DNA of 64,000 nucleotides. Origin: Ignavibacteriota bacterium (lineage in GTDB: Bacteria > Bacteroidota > Ignavibacteria > Kapaibacteriales > UBA2268). The stretch is taken from positions 1,291,589 through 1,355,588 of the forward strand of contig JAHBUQ010000001.1 in assembly GCA_019637995.1 (NCBI GenBank), given 5' to 3'. The notes under the pieces are model-generated. The model saw only the letters and a list, made by a program, of their open reading frames with translations, was not told the DNA's origin and searched no databases. Both the position numbers and the translations under genes were made by a program. Positions 8,621-17,270 of the stretch are shown here, piece after piece (within the stretch, counting starts at the first letter, position 1; every line of letters begins with the position of its first letter).

Positions 8621-9697
8621 GTGGAAGTTTTGAAAAAGTTAGTATATATATTATTAATATTATTTCCGGTAATATTATTTGCTGAATTATTTCCTGTTGT
8701 TGACGGAAAGAAAATTGGATATATTGATATAAAAGGCAATCTGGTTATTCCGTTTGATTTCGAGTGCAATGTAGAATATGCAGAAATTGTTTATCAAAAC
8801 AGAAAACTGAAAACTTTTAATCTGCCTGCATCAGCATACTTTAATGAGGGCTTGGCAACTGTAATCAAAAAAAGTTATTTTTGGTTTATACCACTCGGAG
8901 CTGATAATGTACTTATTGATAATAAGGGCGAAATCGTTTTGAATTCTAAATCTTTAAATTTAGGTAAATTTAGTTGTGGTAGAATTCCGCTTGCAGTCAG
9001 GAACAAGATTGTTGATGTTTATGTTGAGTATTACTCCTATTGTGACAAGTCAGGTGCATTTACTGATAACAACAGCTATGATTTTGCGGGAACTTACCAT
9101 GAAGATTTTGCAGTCGTAATGAACGATAATCTTTTTTATTTTATTGATAAGTATGGCATTCCACTTGGTAATAGTGCCTACGAACGAGCTGAAAGATTCT
9201 CTGAAGGAATGGCAGCAGTAATGATAGATGGAAAATGGGGGTACATTAATACAAACGGTAAGATGCTCATAAACCCAAAATTTGATATGGCAGGAAACTT
9301 TAAGGATGGAGTCGCCAAAGTATTGACTGGAAACCGCTTTGCCTACATTAACACCAAAGGTAATTTCACTTATACAATTTTCAGTAGAGCAAATGACTTT
9401 TCGGAAGGACTTGCATCAGTTGAAAATGAATCAGGATATTGGGGATTTATAAACACCAATGGTGATTTTGTTATCAAACCTGATTTCATTTCAGCAGGAA
9501 ATTTTGTAAACAATCTTGCTCCGGTTGATATCGGTGGAAAATTCGGCTATATCAACAAAGATGGCGAAATGGCTATTAAGCCAATATTTCAGTTTGCTGA
9601 TAATTTCAAAAATGGAATAGCAAAAGTATGGTATGAAGATAAATTATTTTATATTAATACATCAGGTGAGGTTATCTGGAAATTCGAATTGGACTGA
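8621..9697 (+). CDS. WG-repeat (KWG) protein, exported
   Basis: A 358-residue protein starting at a GTG (8621); a signal peptide of about 20 residues follows. The body is a series of WG repeats of 30-40 residues, each with the pattern GYI(N/D)..G...I.P.F..A..F..G.A.V; at least six can be counted, including WGYINTNGKMLINPKF and FGYINKDGEMAIKPIF. Such repeats fold into propeller-like or solenoid surfaces and are common in Bacteroidota exported proteins, with no agreed function. Its stop codon directly abuts the stop of the convergent Omp85 gene with no spacer. Confidence 0.8.
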   Translation: MEVLKKLVYILLILFPVILFAELFPVVDGKKIGYIDIKGNLVIPFDFECNVEYAEIVYQNRKLKTFNLPASAYFNEGLATVIKKSYFWFIPLGADNVLIDNKGEIVLNSKSLNLGKFSCGRIPLAVRNKIVDVYVEYYSYCDKSGAFTDNNSYDFAGTYHEDFAVVMNDNLFYFIDKYGIPLGNSAYERAERFSEGMAAVMIDGKWGYINTNGKMLINPKFDMAGNFKDGVAKVLTGNRFAYINTKGNFTYTIFSRANDFSEGLASVENESGYWGFINTNGDFVIKPDFISAGNFVNNLAPVDIGGKFGYINKDGEMAIKPIFQFADNFKNGIAKVWYEDKLFYINTSGEVIWKFELD

Positions 9698-12037
9698 TTA
9701 GAAGCTGTGACCAATTCCAAAGTGAAACTTCATATCGCGAAAAATTGCTGAATCGTCCCATATTTGATAGTCTGGCAAGTTGTATCCCGGTTTATAAACC
9801 GGAAAACCAAAATCCAGCCTGATTGGACCGATAGGAGTGTCGTATCTGATGCCAACACCGGCAGCCCAAGCCATTTTTGTGAAATATTCATACCATATCA
9901 TATTATTAGTTTCATCGCCTTCAGCATACCAATGATAGGCATTTCCGTAATCCACGAAAAATGTTAATCCAATTTTTGAGATTTGCTCAGCAAAAGTTTC
10001 GTCAATTCCTTTAGGCATAGGAAAAGTATAACGCCATTCTACACTTCCTTCAAGTATAGCCGAACTACCCAGGACATTCGAAATCAACTTGTAAGAGCGT
10101 GTATCAAGCACCAAATCGCTTGTTTCTCCGACTTTGGCGTATTCAGCAGATTCAATTGGTGAATAGTGCAGTTCTCGTGAGAGCCATCCTCGCACGCTAT
10201 TTGCCCCACCCGCGAAAAATTGTCTTTCAAAAGGTACATAAGCATTATAATCATCAACCAGATTTATTACACCTGCACGAAACTTGAATGCAGAGACTGC
10301 ATTTGCACCTGTTTTAAAGAACATATTATACGTTGTCTGCAATCTCAAATATTTTGCAATTCCGGAAATCCAAGGGTGAGCCAGAAATACATTCCAACCA
10401 TCCATCGAAAAGAAAAAATGGTCACCGGAATTAGGACTAAATGGATGATTTCTACTGTCACCTATAAGCGAAAGACCAAATACGTTTGATGTTAAAAGAG
10501 TAATTCCAGGTCCGTTGAGATAATCATACAAATTCTGATAAAGAAGTAATGCTTGAACTAGTCTTGCCGTCTCTGTCTGATTGTCATTTGCAGGATTGTC
10601 CTGATTCTCAAAATCTCTTACTACATCTACAAAATTTACAGGATTTTGAAATTCAAAATTAAAATCTATTATAATCTGGTTCAAATAGGTTTCGTTAGTA
10701 AGTTGAATTGGGAATCTTATGGGTAGATACCATGAAGATATATTAAATAACCTGTCAACAGTTGATAGGGAGTAATAAAAGCTACCTGTTGCTCCAATTC
10801 GCATATTTTCGATAGACCAAACAAGTGGCTGAGCGATTCTAAAACCAATCTGTCCCTCAAATTCACCAGCCTGACCAGCGAGAAAACGACTGATATTTCT
10901 AAGTCGGGCATTAGCAAAAATATTACCTGATTGTGCTGCGCCTCCCCAATTGCGGTGCATAATATTGGCTTCAACACCAACATTAGTGAAATTATCAATT
11001 TGTGTATTATTTACAAACATCCCTACGCCCCACTCTTTTTGTTTTCTGTATTGTGTATAAACCAACATTGAAAGAGTAGAATCTGTAAAAGGCATAAAAA
11101 CACTACTTGTATCAATTGATACTAAATTAAATGTTCCGAGAGTGTGCAAATTATTAATTGAGGATTGAACTCTGCTTCTGTTGTACCAGTCACCCTCTTT
11201 AATATCAATTTGCAACATTTTCATATTCCGGACTACAATATTTTGATTATTGAGACTATCAACGAAATCAAGTTTTGTTATTCTCTGGCGTTTTCCGGGG
11301 TTGAATATTACTGTTATGCTATCACTAATAGTTTCAGTATTGATAAAAACAGGCTCAACTTCTAAAGCGGCATAGTAGTATCCGTTATTTAAAAGTAAGT
11401 TCAAAACGATATTAACTTCATCAACAATCTGCTGCTCGCTGTAGGGCAAACCTTTGCTTATTTTCTTAACCGCATTTATTTTTTTCAAAGTGCTTTCATC
11501 TATAGAATCCAAACCGATATATACAAGAGTATCTATCGAAAATCTTTGATTCTCAATGATGTTGAACTTAAGAACATTATGTTTGTCCTCAAAATCAGGA
11601 TAAAACGAGTAACTTACTTTTGCAAAATGGAATCCGTTAGTATTGTAATAATGCCAAAGTGTCTGAACATCCATTTCCGCGGTAGTTTCATTAAAATATT
11701 TGATTTCATGCGAGAGGTTTTTCAATGCAGCAATTAAGGACTCTTTAATTGCATCAGGAGTCTCAGGAATTTTTTTAAAATTATCCAGATAATATTCAAA
11801 CAAATGATGTTGAATACTCATTGAATTTTTCTTTGAGTTAACTGCATCAATTAATTCATTCGGAGTAAATGAAGAGTTACCACTAAAAATAATATCTCCG
11901 ACTTCGTTGAGAAATTTATCGCGTCTTGCCTGATAAAGACTGTCAGAAATGAAGTTTTGAGAGTATAATGAAGTTGTTAAAATCGGAAATATTACCGACA
12001 ATAATAGTAAAATCAAAATATATTGTATATTAGTCAT
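9698..12037 (-). CDS. Omp85-family outer-membrane protein (BamA/TamA-like)
   Basis: A 779-residue protein: signal peptide (1-27), an N-terminal region with POTRA-like folds (about 40-330, for example SIDTLVYIGLDSIDESTL followed by YSEQQIVDEVNIVLNLL), then a C-terminal 16-strand surface-antigen barrel. The barrel carries the L6-loop signature FAGGANSVRGW and the closing IGPIRLDFGFP motif, and the protein ends in an aromatic residue. Omp85 proteins insert or transport proteins (or lipids) at the outer membrane. Its long N-terminal part and weak POTRA similarity make TamA-like or Bacteroidota-specific accessory function as likely as the essential BamA. It faces the WG-repeat gene tail to tail. 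Confidence 0.8.
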   Translation of the reverse strand: MTNIQYILILLLLSVIFPILTTSLYSQNFISDSLYQARRDKFLNEVGDIIFSGNSSFTPNELIDAVNSKKNSMSIQHHLFEYYLDNFKKIPETPDAIKESLIAALKNLSHEIKYFNETTAEMDVQTLWHYYNTNGFHFAKVSYSFYPDFEDKHNVLKFNIIENQRFSIDTLVYIGLDSIDESTLKKINAVKKISKGLPYSEQQIVDEVNIVLNLLLNNGYYYAALEVEPVFINTETISDSITVIFNPGKRQRITKLDFVDSLNNQNIVVRNMKMLQIDIKEGDWYNRSRVQSSINNLHTLGTFNLVSIDTSSVFMPFTDSTLSMLVYTQYRKQKEWGVGMFVNNTQIDNFTNVGVEANIMHRNWGGAAQSGNIFANARLRNISRFLAGQAGEFEGQIGFRIAQPLVWSIENMRIGATGSFYYSLSTVDRLFNISSWYLPIRFPIQLTNETYLNQIIIDFNFEFQNPVNFVDVVRDFENQDNPANDNQTETARLVQALLLYQNLYDYLNGPGITLLTSNVFGLSLIGDSRNHPFSPNSGDHFFFSMDGWNVFLAHPWISGIAKYLRLQTTYNMFFKTGANAVSAFKFRAGVINLVDDYNAYVPFERQFFAGGANSVRGWLSRELHYSPIESAEYAKVGETSDLVLDTRSYKLISNVLGSSAILEGSVEWRYTFPMPKGIDETFAEQISKIGLTFFVDYGNAYHWYAEGDETNNMIWYEYFTKMAWAAGVGIRYDTPIGPIRLDFGFPVYKPGYNLPDYQIWDDSAIFRDMKFHFGIGHSF

Positions 12038-12093
12038 AATATTTCATAGCAGGAAGTTAAAAGGAACTTCCTGCACAAGACTTTCGTCATAAA

Positions 12094-12333
12094 TTAAATG
12101 TACTGTTCTTCTTCGTCATCGTTATAAAAATACTCTTCATTTGTTATATCTTCGTATTCGGGCCACAAATCCTCCATACCTTCTATCAACTCATCATTAT
12201 CTTCAAGCTCGAAAAGATTATCAACCACCTGAAGCGGGCAACCGCTTCGATTGGCGTAATCAATTAATTCATCTTTAGTAGCAGGCCAAGGTGCATCTTC
12301 CAAGGTTGCCGCTAACTCAGGAGTCCAAAACAT
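12094..12333 (-). CDS. DUF2795 family small acidic protein
   Basis: A 79-residue protein with the DUF2795 pattern (PWPATKDELIDYANRSGCP ... VVDNLFELED) and a very acidic C-terminal tail rich in Asp, Glu and Tyr. Members are short helical proteins of unknown function, widespread in this phylum and often close to conserved genes. It lies 56 bases upstream of the Omp85 gene on the same strand and could be co-transcribed with it. A candidate promoter lies upstream. Confidence 0.75.
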   Translation of the reverse strand: MFWTPELAATLEDAPWPATKDELIDYANRSGCPLQVVDNLFELEDNDELIEGMEDLWPEYEDITNEEYFYNDDEEEQYI

Positions 12334-12379
12334 ATAATATCCTTAACTATTTATTGACATAATTGCAATTTAATTTTTG

Positions 12380-12387
12380 CAAAAATA
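12380..12387 (-). promoter_or_regulatory. Candidate -7 promoter element (TATTTTTG on minus strand)
   Basis: It lies 47 bases upstream of the DUF2795 start and matches TAnnTTTG. No clear TTTG at -33. Confidence 0.35.
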
Positions 12388-12597
12388 ACATTCTTTTTAA
12401 CCTAACAATAATTTTATTTGAAAATTAAACATTTTTTTCAATAATTTTATGCTTAGGACTGTTATTTCTGACTAAATGCGTATATCGTAATCAATTTCAC
12501 TTTATTTTAAAAAATTTTCGTTTTTTAAAAAATACTATATTTTCAAAACTCTATTACTTTTACATAGAGTATTATATCCACAAATTATTATAAATTA

Positions 12598-12629
12598 TTT
12601 GATATTATTCAAATTTTTAGTTAATTTTG
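12598..12629 (+). promoter_or_regulatory. Candidate Bacteroidota-type promoter
   Basis: A TTTG box (12598-12601) and TAATTTTG (12622-12629) are 20 bases apart, an ideal match, ending 30 bases before the ATG at 12660. The divergent 326-base gap 12334-12659 holds this and the minus-strand promoter and little else. Confidence 0.5.
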
Positions 12630-12659
12630 TAAATTGTTAATTTTTAAAATAAATAAATC

Positions 12660-15293
12660 ATGAAAAAGCTGAATTATCTGTTGTTAATATTAATCGCTTC
12701 ATCAGCATTTGTATTTTCTCAAAGTTCAACGACATCACATTTGCCTGAACTCAATCGTGAGTCAGACCCTGACTATCATAAAGCTCGGAAATTTTGGCTT
12801 GAAAGTATGCATCTCACAGAGCCGGATGTTGATTATAAGCTTCTAACAAAAGAATTCAAATCGAAACGTATGAATCTGAAAAATTACACCAAGAGTAAAT
12901 TTCAGCCAAATTCTCCAGAACTTCTTAAATATATTTCCGATGACGGCAGAATATCTGGCACATGGAAAGAGCGTGGCAGCAACAACCAATCAGGAAGAAT
13001 ACATACTGCTGATGTTGATTTAAACGCCGGATTAATTTATGCTGCCTCAGCCGGTGGTAATGTATGGCGCGGCACTATTAATGGCGAGAACTGGACTTGC
13101 CTTAACAACTCCATGCAGTTTTCAATCCGGTCAATTAAAGTTGAAATAGTTAATGACAAAAGAAGAATTATAGTTTTCAGTGAAAAAAATGTTTACTATT
13201 CAGAAGATGAAGGATTTACGTGGATTCCATCTGTCGGGCTTGAGAATATTGCAAGATGGGGCTGGATTCAAAGAGGTGTAGTGATAAATGATAATGATGG
13301 TAGAAATTTATACCTATTAGCAAATGAATGGGATTATGATGCCTGGAAACAAATACGCTCAATTTATTATTCTGAAGATAATGGTGAAAATTTTATAAAA
13401 GTATTCAGTGTTAGCAACAATCAGCTAATGGATATTTGGGGAATCGAACACAGCATAGGAGAATATGGTTATGAAAATGATGGCAATATCTCATTAATAT
13501 ATAACAAATTAATTTGTGTACATCGTGATACTGTTTTTGCTATATCACAAAATAACAAAGAAATCCTTAGCATTAATCCAAGGATAATTTTTAATAATCC
13601 AAATAATCTTAAGTTATCCGGTTCGGACGCAGGCGGAAAAGTTCGGATTTATTTCAATACGCGAGATAATAACAGCGGTAATACATTCGTACAAATCAGT
13701 GATGACTTCGGACAAAATATATTAGAAAGCGGGCTTTCATCAACAGATTATTTTATGCACAATAGTTTTGGTGTATCTAAGCTTGATGCAAATCTTTCCT
13801 ATCTTGGCGGCGTAAATTGTTTTGTCAGCTATGATGCAGGTATAAACTGGAATTTGATTAATAACTGGGCGGAATACTACCCTGACCCTCTGAATAAACT
13901 TCATGCAGATATTCCGGGCATCAAAAGCTTCAGGACTGCTGCTAATAAAGAATTCTTCCTTATATCCACTGATGGTGGAATTTACAAAACAAGAGATGAT
14001 TATTCTGTTGAAAATATTTCACTTGAAAAATTAAATGTATCCCAATATTATTCAATTTACACACATCAGAACCCTGAAGGCAGTGTGATATTTGCTGGCA
14101 GTCAGGATCAGGGATTTCAAATAAGTGAAACTGTAAGCGATAAAATACTGGATTTCGAGCAAACAATAAGTGGCGATTACGGCTCACTTACTTCTGGTGA
14201 CAGCGGCAGAACAATATGGACAGTTTATCCCGGATTTGCGATGTTCTATCCGGATGCTCTGAGCAGTCGTAAAAACTCTACATGGAATTTCAGAAACTTA
14301 TCTAATGCAAAAGTATGGATGCCACCAATTGTAACCACTCCCGGTAAGCCATATGAAGCATATATTGCCCCTGGCTCATCAAACACAGCTGAATCAAAAA
14401 TCTGGAAACTTACTTATGACACACAAACAGAACGCATAATTCCTAAGGAACTTAGCTTTAGGTTTAACTCTGACGATGAGCAGGATAATTATGTAACTGC
14501 AATCGGAATATCGCCAATTGATAATAATTACTTATACGCATTGACCCGAAAAGGGAAATTCTACAGCTCAACTGATGCAGGCTCAACCTGGACTGAAACA
14601 ATCGAATTCATTGGTCCCGGATACAATTACCTTCATGGCACAACAATTTATGCTTCAAAAGTAAATCTGGGAGAAGTATATATAGCAGGTAGTGGTTACT
14701 CAAATCCGGGCATATATTTTTCTGAGGATAACGGGGTTACATTTCATCCAATTGAGGGCTTACCACCTATTATGATTTATGAAATAGATTTAAACCCTGA
14801 GGAAGATGCCATTTTTGCTGCAACATCACTCGGACCATTTGTTTATATCGTTAGTGAAAACAAGTGGTATGACATCGCCGGTTTGGACGCTCCTGACCAG
14901 TCTTACTGGAGTGTGAATTACATCCCGGAGATTAACACAGCAAGATTTGCAACTTACGGCAGAGGGATATGGGATTTTGAAATCGAAAAGCTTAAAACAG
15001 ACATTCTCGGAGAGGCTCCTTCAAATAATATTTCATTCGATGTATACCCAATTCCTGCAAGCGATATAATAAATATCAGCATAAGTGATATTGACGGAGA
15101 AATAGTTTCTATCAAGATGTTCGATATTGATGGAAGATTGGTTGATATATATCACGATGGGCTTATTAACGGTAATAATTTTGAATTAAAAATAGATATA
15201 TCTAAAAACAAATCAATCAGAAGCGGCAACTACATCCTGATAGTGAGCACTGATAAATCTATGTTTTATAAGAAAATATCAGTAATTAATTAG
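12660..15293 (+). CDS. T9SS-secreted beta-propeller (BNR/sortilin-like) protein
   Basis: An 877-residue secreted protein. It has a signal peptide (1-20), then repeated BNR/Asp-box-like blades, visible as YYSEDEGFTW, YYSEDNGENF, FVSYDAGINW, YSSTDAGSTW and YFSEDNGVTF, which together suggest a sialidase/Vps10-type beta-propeller of about 700 residues. The last 80 residues are a type A T9SS sorting domain (VYPIPASD ... GRLVDIY ... SGNYILIVS ... KKISVIN), the address for export across the outer membrane and surface attachment. The substrate is unknown, and catalytic sialidase residues are not evident, so a binding role is as likely as an enzymatic one. Confidence 0.8.
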   Translation: MKKLNYLLLILIASSAFVFSQSSTTSHLPELNRESDPDYHKARKFWLESMHLTEPDVDYKLLTKEFKSKRMNLKNYTKSKFQPNSPELLKYISDDGRISGTWKERGSNNQSGRIHTADVDLNAGLIYAASAGGNVWRGTINGENWTCLNNSMQFSIRSIKVEIVNDKRRIIVFSEKNVYYSEDEGFTWIPSVGLENIARWGWIQRGVVINDNDGRNLYLLANEWDYDAWKQIRSIYYSEDNGENFIKVFSVSNNQLMDIWGIEHSIGEYGYENDGNISLIYNKLICVHRDTVFAISQNNKEILSINPRIIFNNPNNLKLSGSDAGGKVRIYFNTRDNNSGNTFVQISDDFGQNILESGLSSTDYFMHNSFGVSKLDANLSYLGGVNCFVSYDAGINWNLINNWAEYYPDPLNKLHADIPGIKSFRTAANKEFFLISTDGGIYKTRDDYSVENISLEKLNVSQYYSIYTHQNPEGSVIFAGSQDQGFQISETVSDKILDFEQTISGDYGSLTSGDSGRTIWTVYPGFAMFYPDALSSRKNSTWNFRNLSNAKVWMPPIVTTPGKPYEAYIAPGSSNTAESKIWKLTYDTQTERIIPKELSFRFNSDDEQDNYVTAIGISPIDNNYLYALTRKGKFYSSTDAGSTWTETIEFIGPGYNYLHGTTIYASKVNLGEVYIAGSGYSNPGIYFSEDNGVTFHPIEGLPPIMIYEIDLNPEEDAIFAATSLGPFVYIVSENKWYDIAGLDAPDQSYWSVNYIPEINTARFATYGRGIWDFEIEKLKTDILGEAPSNNISFDVYPIPASDIINISISDIDGEIVSIKMFDIDGRLVDIYHDGLINGNNFELKIDISKNKSIRSGNYILIVSTDKSMFYKKISVIN

Positions 15294-15337
15294 AAAATTG
15301 CAGATTTATAGCCTAAATATTTAGTTGATTAGGTTTG

Positions 15338-15383
15338 TATCTTTTTAAAATAAATCAATATGAATAACTATTTTAAAAAGATA
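15338..15383. repeat. Perfect 15-bp inverted repeat
   Basis: TATCTTTTTAAAATA (15338-15352) is repeated exactly as its reverse complement at 15369-15383, with a 16-base loop. It lies after the T9SS protein gene and before ymdB. There is no T tract, so it is not a classical terminator, but it could end or protect transcripts. Confidence 0.6.
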
Positions 15384-15443
15384 AGTTGTATATAATCGTA
15401 TATAAAAAATTATAATATTTTAGATTAAACCGGAAAAAATAAA

Positions 15444-16259
15444 TTGTCGAAGAAAATCAAATTACTTTTTATAGGTGATATTGTTGGTAGAAATGCCCTA
15501 AATTACCTATGCGAAAATATTGAAGAATTAATCAAGAAACATTCAGCTAATTTAGTTGTTGTAAACGGTGAAAATACAGATGAGGGCAAAGGTTTGACTG
15601 AAGAACAGTCTGATATGTTGTTTTCACGTGGTGTTGATATAATTACAACAGGTAATCATATCTGGGATAACTGGAAATCCCGCCCATTACTAATTAAGAG
15701 TGACCGGGTTCTGCGACCAATGAACTATCCACCCGGAAATCCCGGAAGAAGTTTCAAAATCTTGGAAGTGGCAGGTTTTCAGGTAGCAGTACTTCAGCTT
15801 CAGGGTCGTACCTATATGCAAACAATAGATTGTCCATTCCGGGCTGCTGACAATGCATTGAAGATTTTATCTGAAAAAGCTAATGTCATCATCGTTGATT
15901 TTCATGCTGAAGCTACAGCCGAGAAAATTTCAATGGGCTGGCATCTTGACGGAAAAGTATCAGTAGTAATAGGAACTCATACTCATATTCAGACTGCAGA
16001 TGCATGCATTATGCCCGAAGGAACTGCATATATAAGTGATGTAGGTATGACAGGTCCTTATGATTCTGTTCTCGGTATGAGAAAGGATATTGCACTCAAA
16101 AGACTACAACTTCAAACTGCCCATAAATATGAAATGGCTGACGGAGATATGAAAATTGCAGGAGTTGTTTCAGAAATTGATGCTGAAACAGGTCAGGCTA
16201 TTAGTATTGAATCATTTATGTACCCAAGTTTTATAAAATCTGTATATGAACAATTATAA
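15444..16259 (+). CDS. YmdB-family metallophosphoesterase (cyclic-nucleotide phosphodiesterase-like)
   Basis: A 271-residue cytosolic protein of the TIGR00282/YmdB family, which hydrolyses 2',3'- or 3',5'-cyclic nucleotides in studied members. Metal-binding motifs are all visible: LLFIGDIVGR near the N terminus, VVNGENTDEGKGL, TTGNHIWDN, DFHAEATAEK and IGTHTHIQTADA. It starts at a TTG (15444) because no ATG lies close upstream and family members begin within a few residues of the LFIGDIVG strand; the ribosome site is weak. Its last 14 bases overlap the asd gene, so the two are co-transcribed. Confidence 0.85.
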   Translation: MSKKIKLLFIGDIVGRNALNYLCENIEELIKKHSANLVVVNGENTDEGKGLTEEQSDMLFSRGVDIITTGNHIWDNWKSRPLLIKSDRVLRPMNYPPGNPGRSFKILEVAGFQVAVLQLQGRTYMQTIDCPFRAADNALKILSEKANVIIVDFHAEATAEKISMGWHLDGKVSVVIGTHTHIQTADACIMPEGTAYISDVGMTGPYDSVLGMRKDIALKRLQLQTAHKYEMADGDMKIAGVVSEIDAETGQAISIESFMYPSFIKSVYEQL

Positions 16260-17247
16260 ATCCGGCAATTCATTGCCAAATATCGGAATTATCGGAGCTA
16301 CAGGATTAGTCGGGAGGACTTTTCTTAAAGTTATTGATGAACGTGAGCTACCCTTTAACGAATTATCACTTTTTGCTTCTGCAAGGTCAGCAGGAATGGA
16401 AGTTGAATTTTCAGGTAAAACATATATTGTAAAGAAGGCAGACCCAAGTATATTTGAAAATTTAGATATTGCTTTGTTTTCAGCAGGTGGCAAAACTTCA
16501 AAAGAGCTTGCTCCGTTTGCCCGTGCCCAAAAATGCATTGTAATTGACAATAGCAGTGCATGGAGAATGGATACTAAAGTACCACTGATTGTCCCTGAAG
16601 TAAATTCACATCGAATTTCCGAGCATAACTATATCATAGCAAATCCAAACTGCTCTACTATTCAGCTTGTTGCAGGTCTCAAACCCCTTGCTGATAATTA
16701 TGGATTAAAACGTGTAGTATGCTCTACTTATCAGTCTATAAGCGGTGCAGGGCAAACCGGTATTGATAAACTATACCGTGAGCTCGAAGGAAATTTCGAT
16801 GAATCCAGACCAATTGCTTACAGCACAACTTTCCACACATTTGAGGGCGAGGAAGGTTTTACGAATGAAGAAATCAAAATGATTAATGAAACTCGTAAAA
16901 TTCTTGAGATTCAGGAGTTGCCTATTGCTGTAACATGTGTTCGGGTTCCGACAATCGGTGGTCATTGCGAATCAGTTAATGTCGAACTTGAAAAGGAATT
17001 TAACATTTCGGATATCAGAAAATTATTGGCTAATACAACAGGTTTAGTCCTGATGGACGATCCAAGTCGTGAAATCTACGCTACACCAAATGTTGTTGAT
17101 GATACTGATGCAGTTTACATTAGCCGATTGCGTCGGGATGATTCAGTGAAAAATGGTCTTTATCTTTGGATCGTAGCCGATAATATTCGAAAGGGAGCAG
17201 CTACGAATGCTGTTCAAATTGCCGAAATGATAATTGGAAAAAGTTAA
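16246..17247 (+). CDS. asd: Aspartate-semialdehyde dehydrogenase
   Basis: A 333-residue NADP-dependent enzyme that converts aspartyl phosphate to aspartate semialdehyde, the branch point to lysine/diaminopimelate, threonine and methionine. The Rossmann motif GIIGATGLVG lies at residues 14-23; the catalytic cysteine is C136 in NPNCSTIQLV; and the conserved VRVPTIGGHCESVNVE segment holds the active-site histidine and glutamate. Length is typical. The start overlaps the end of ymdB by 14 bases. A shared transcript fits with threonine ammonia-lyase further on only loosely, since that gene is in a separate unit. Confidence 0.93.
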   Translation: MNNYKSGNSLPNIGIIGATGLVGRTFLKVIDERELPFNELSLFASARSAGMEVEFSGKTYIVKKADPSIFENLDIALFSAGGKTSKELAPFARAQKCIVIDNSSAWRMDTKVPLIVPEVNSHRISEHNYIIANPNCSTIQLVAGLKPLADNYGLKRVVCSTYQSISGAGQTGIDKLYRELEGNFDESRPIAYSTTFHTFEGEEGFTNEEIKMINETRKILEIQELPIAVTCVRVPTIGGHCESVNVELEKEFNISDIRKLLANTTGLVLMDDPSREIYATPNVVDDTDAVYISRLRRDDSVKNGLYLWIVADNIRKGAATNAVQIAEMIIGKS

Positions 17248-17270
17248 TTTGATATTTTATTATCGAGGAT

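Noticed and set aside
10717..10998. Frame on the same strand inside the Omp85 gene
   Set aside because: An out-of-frame shadow of the barrel region.
13960..14187. Minus-strand frame inside the T9SS propeller gene
   Set aside because: Fully contained in a well-supported gene and shows no domain or ribosome site.
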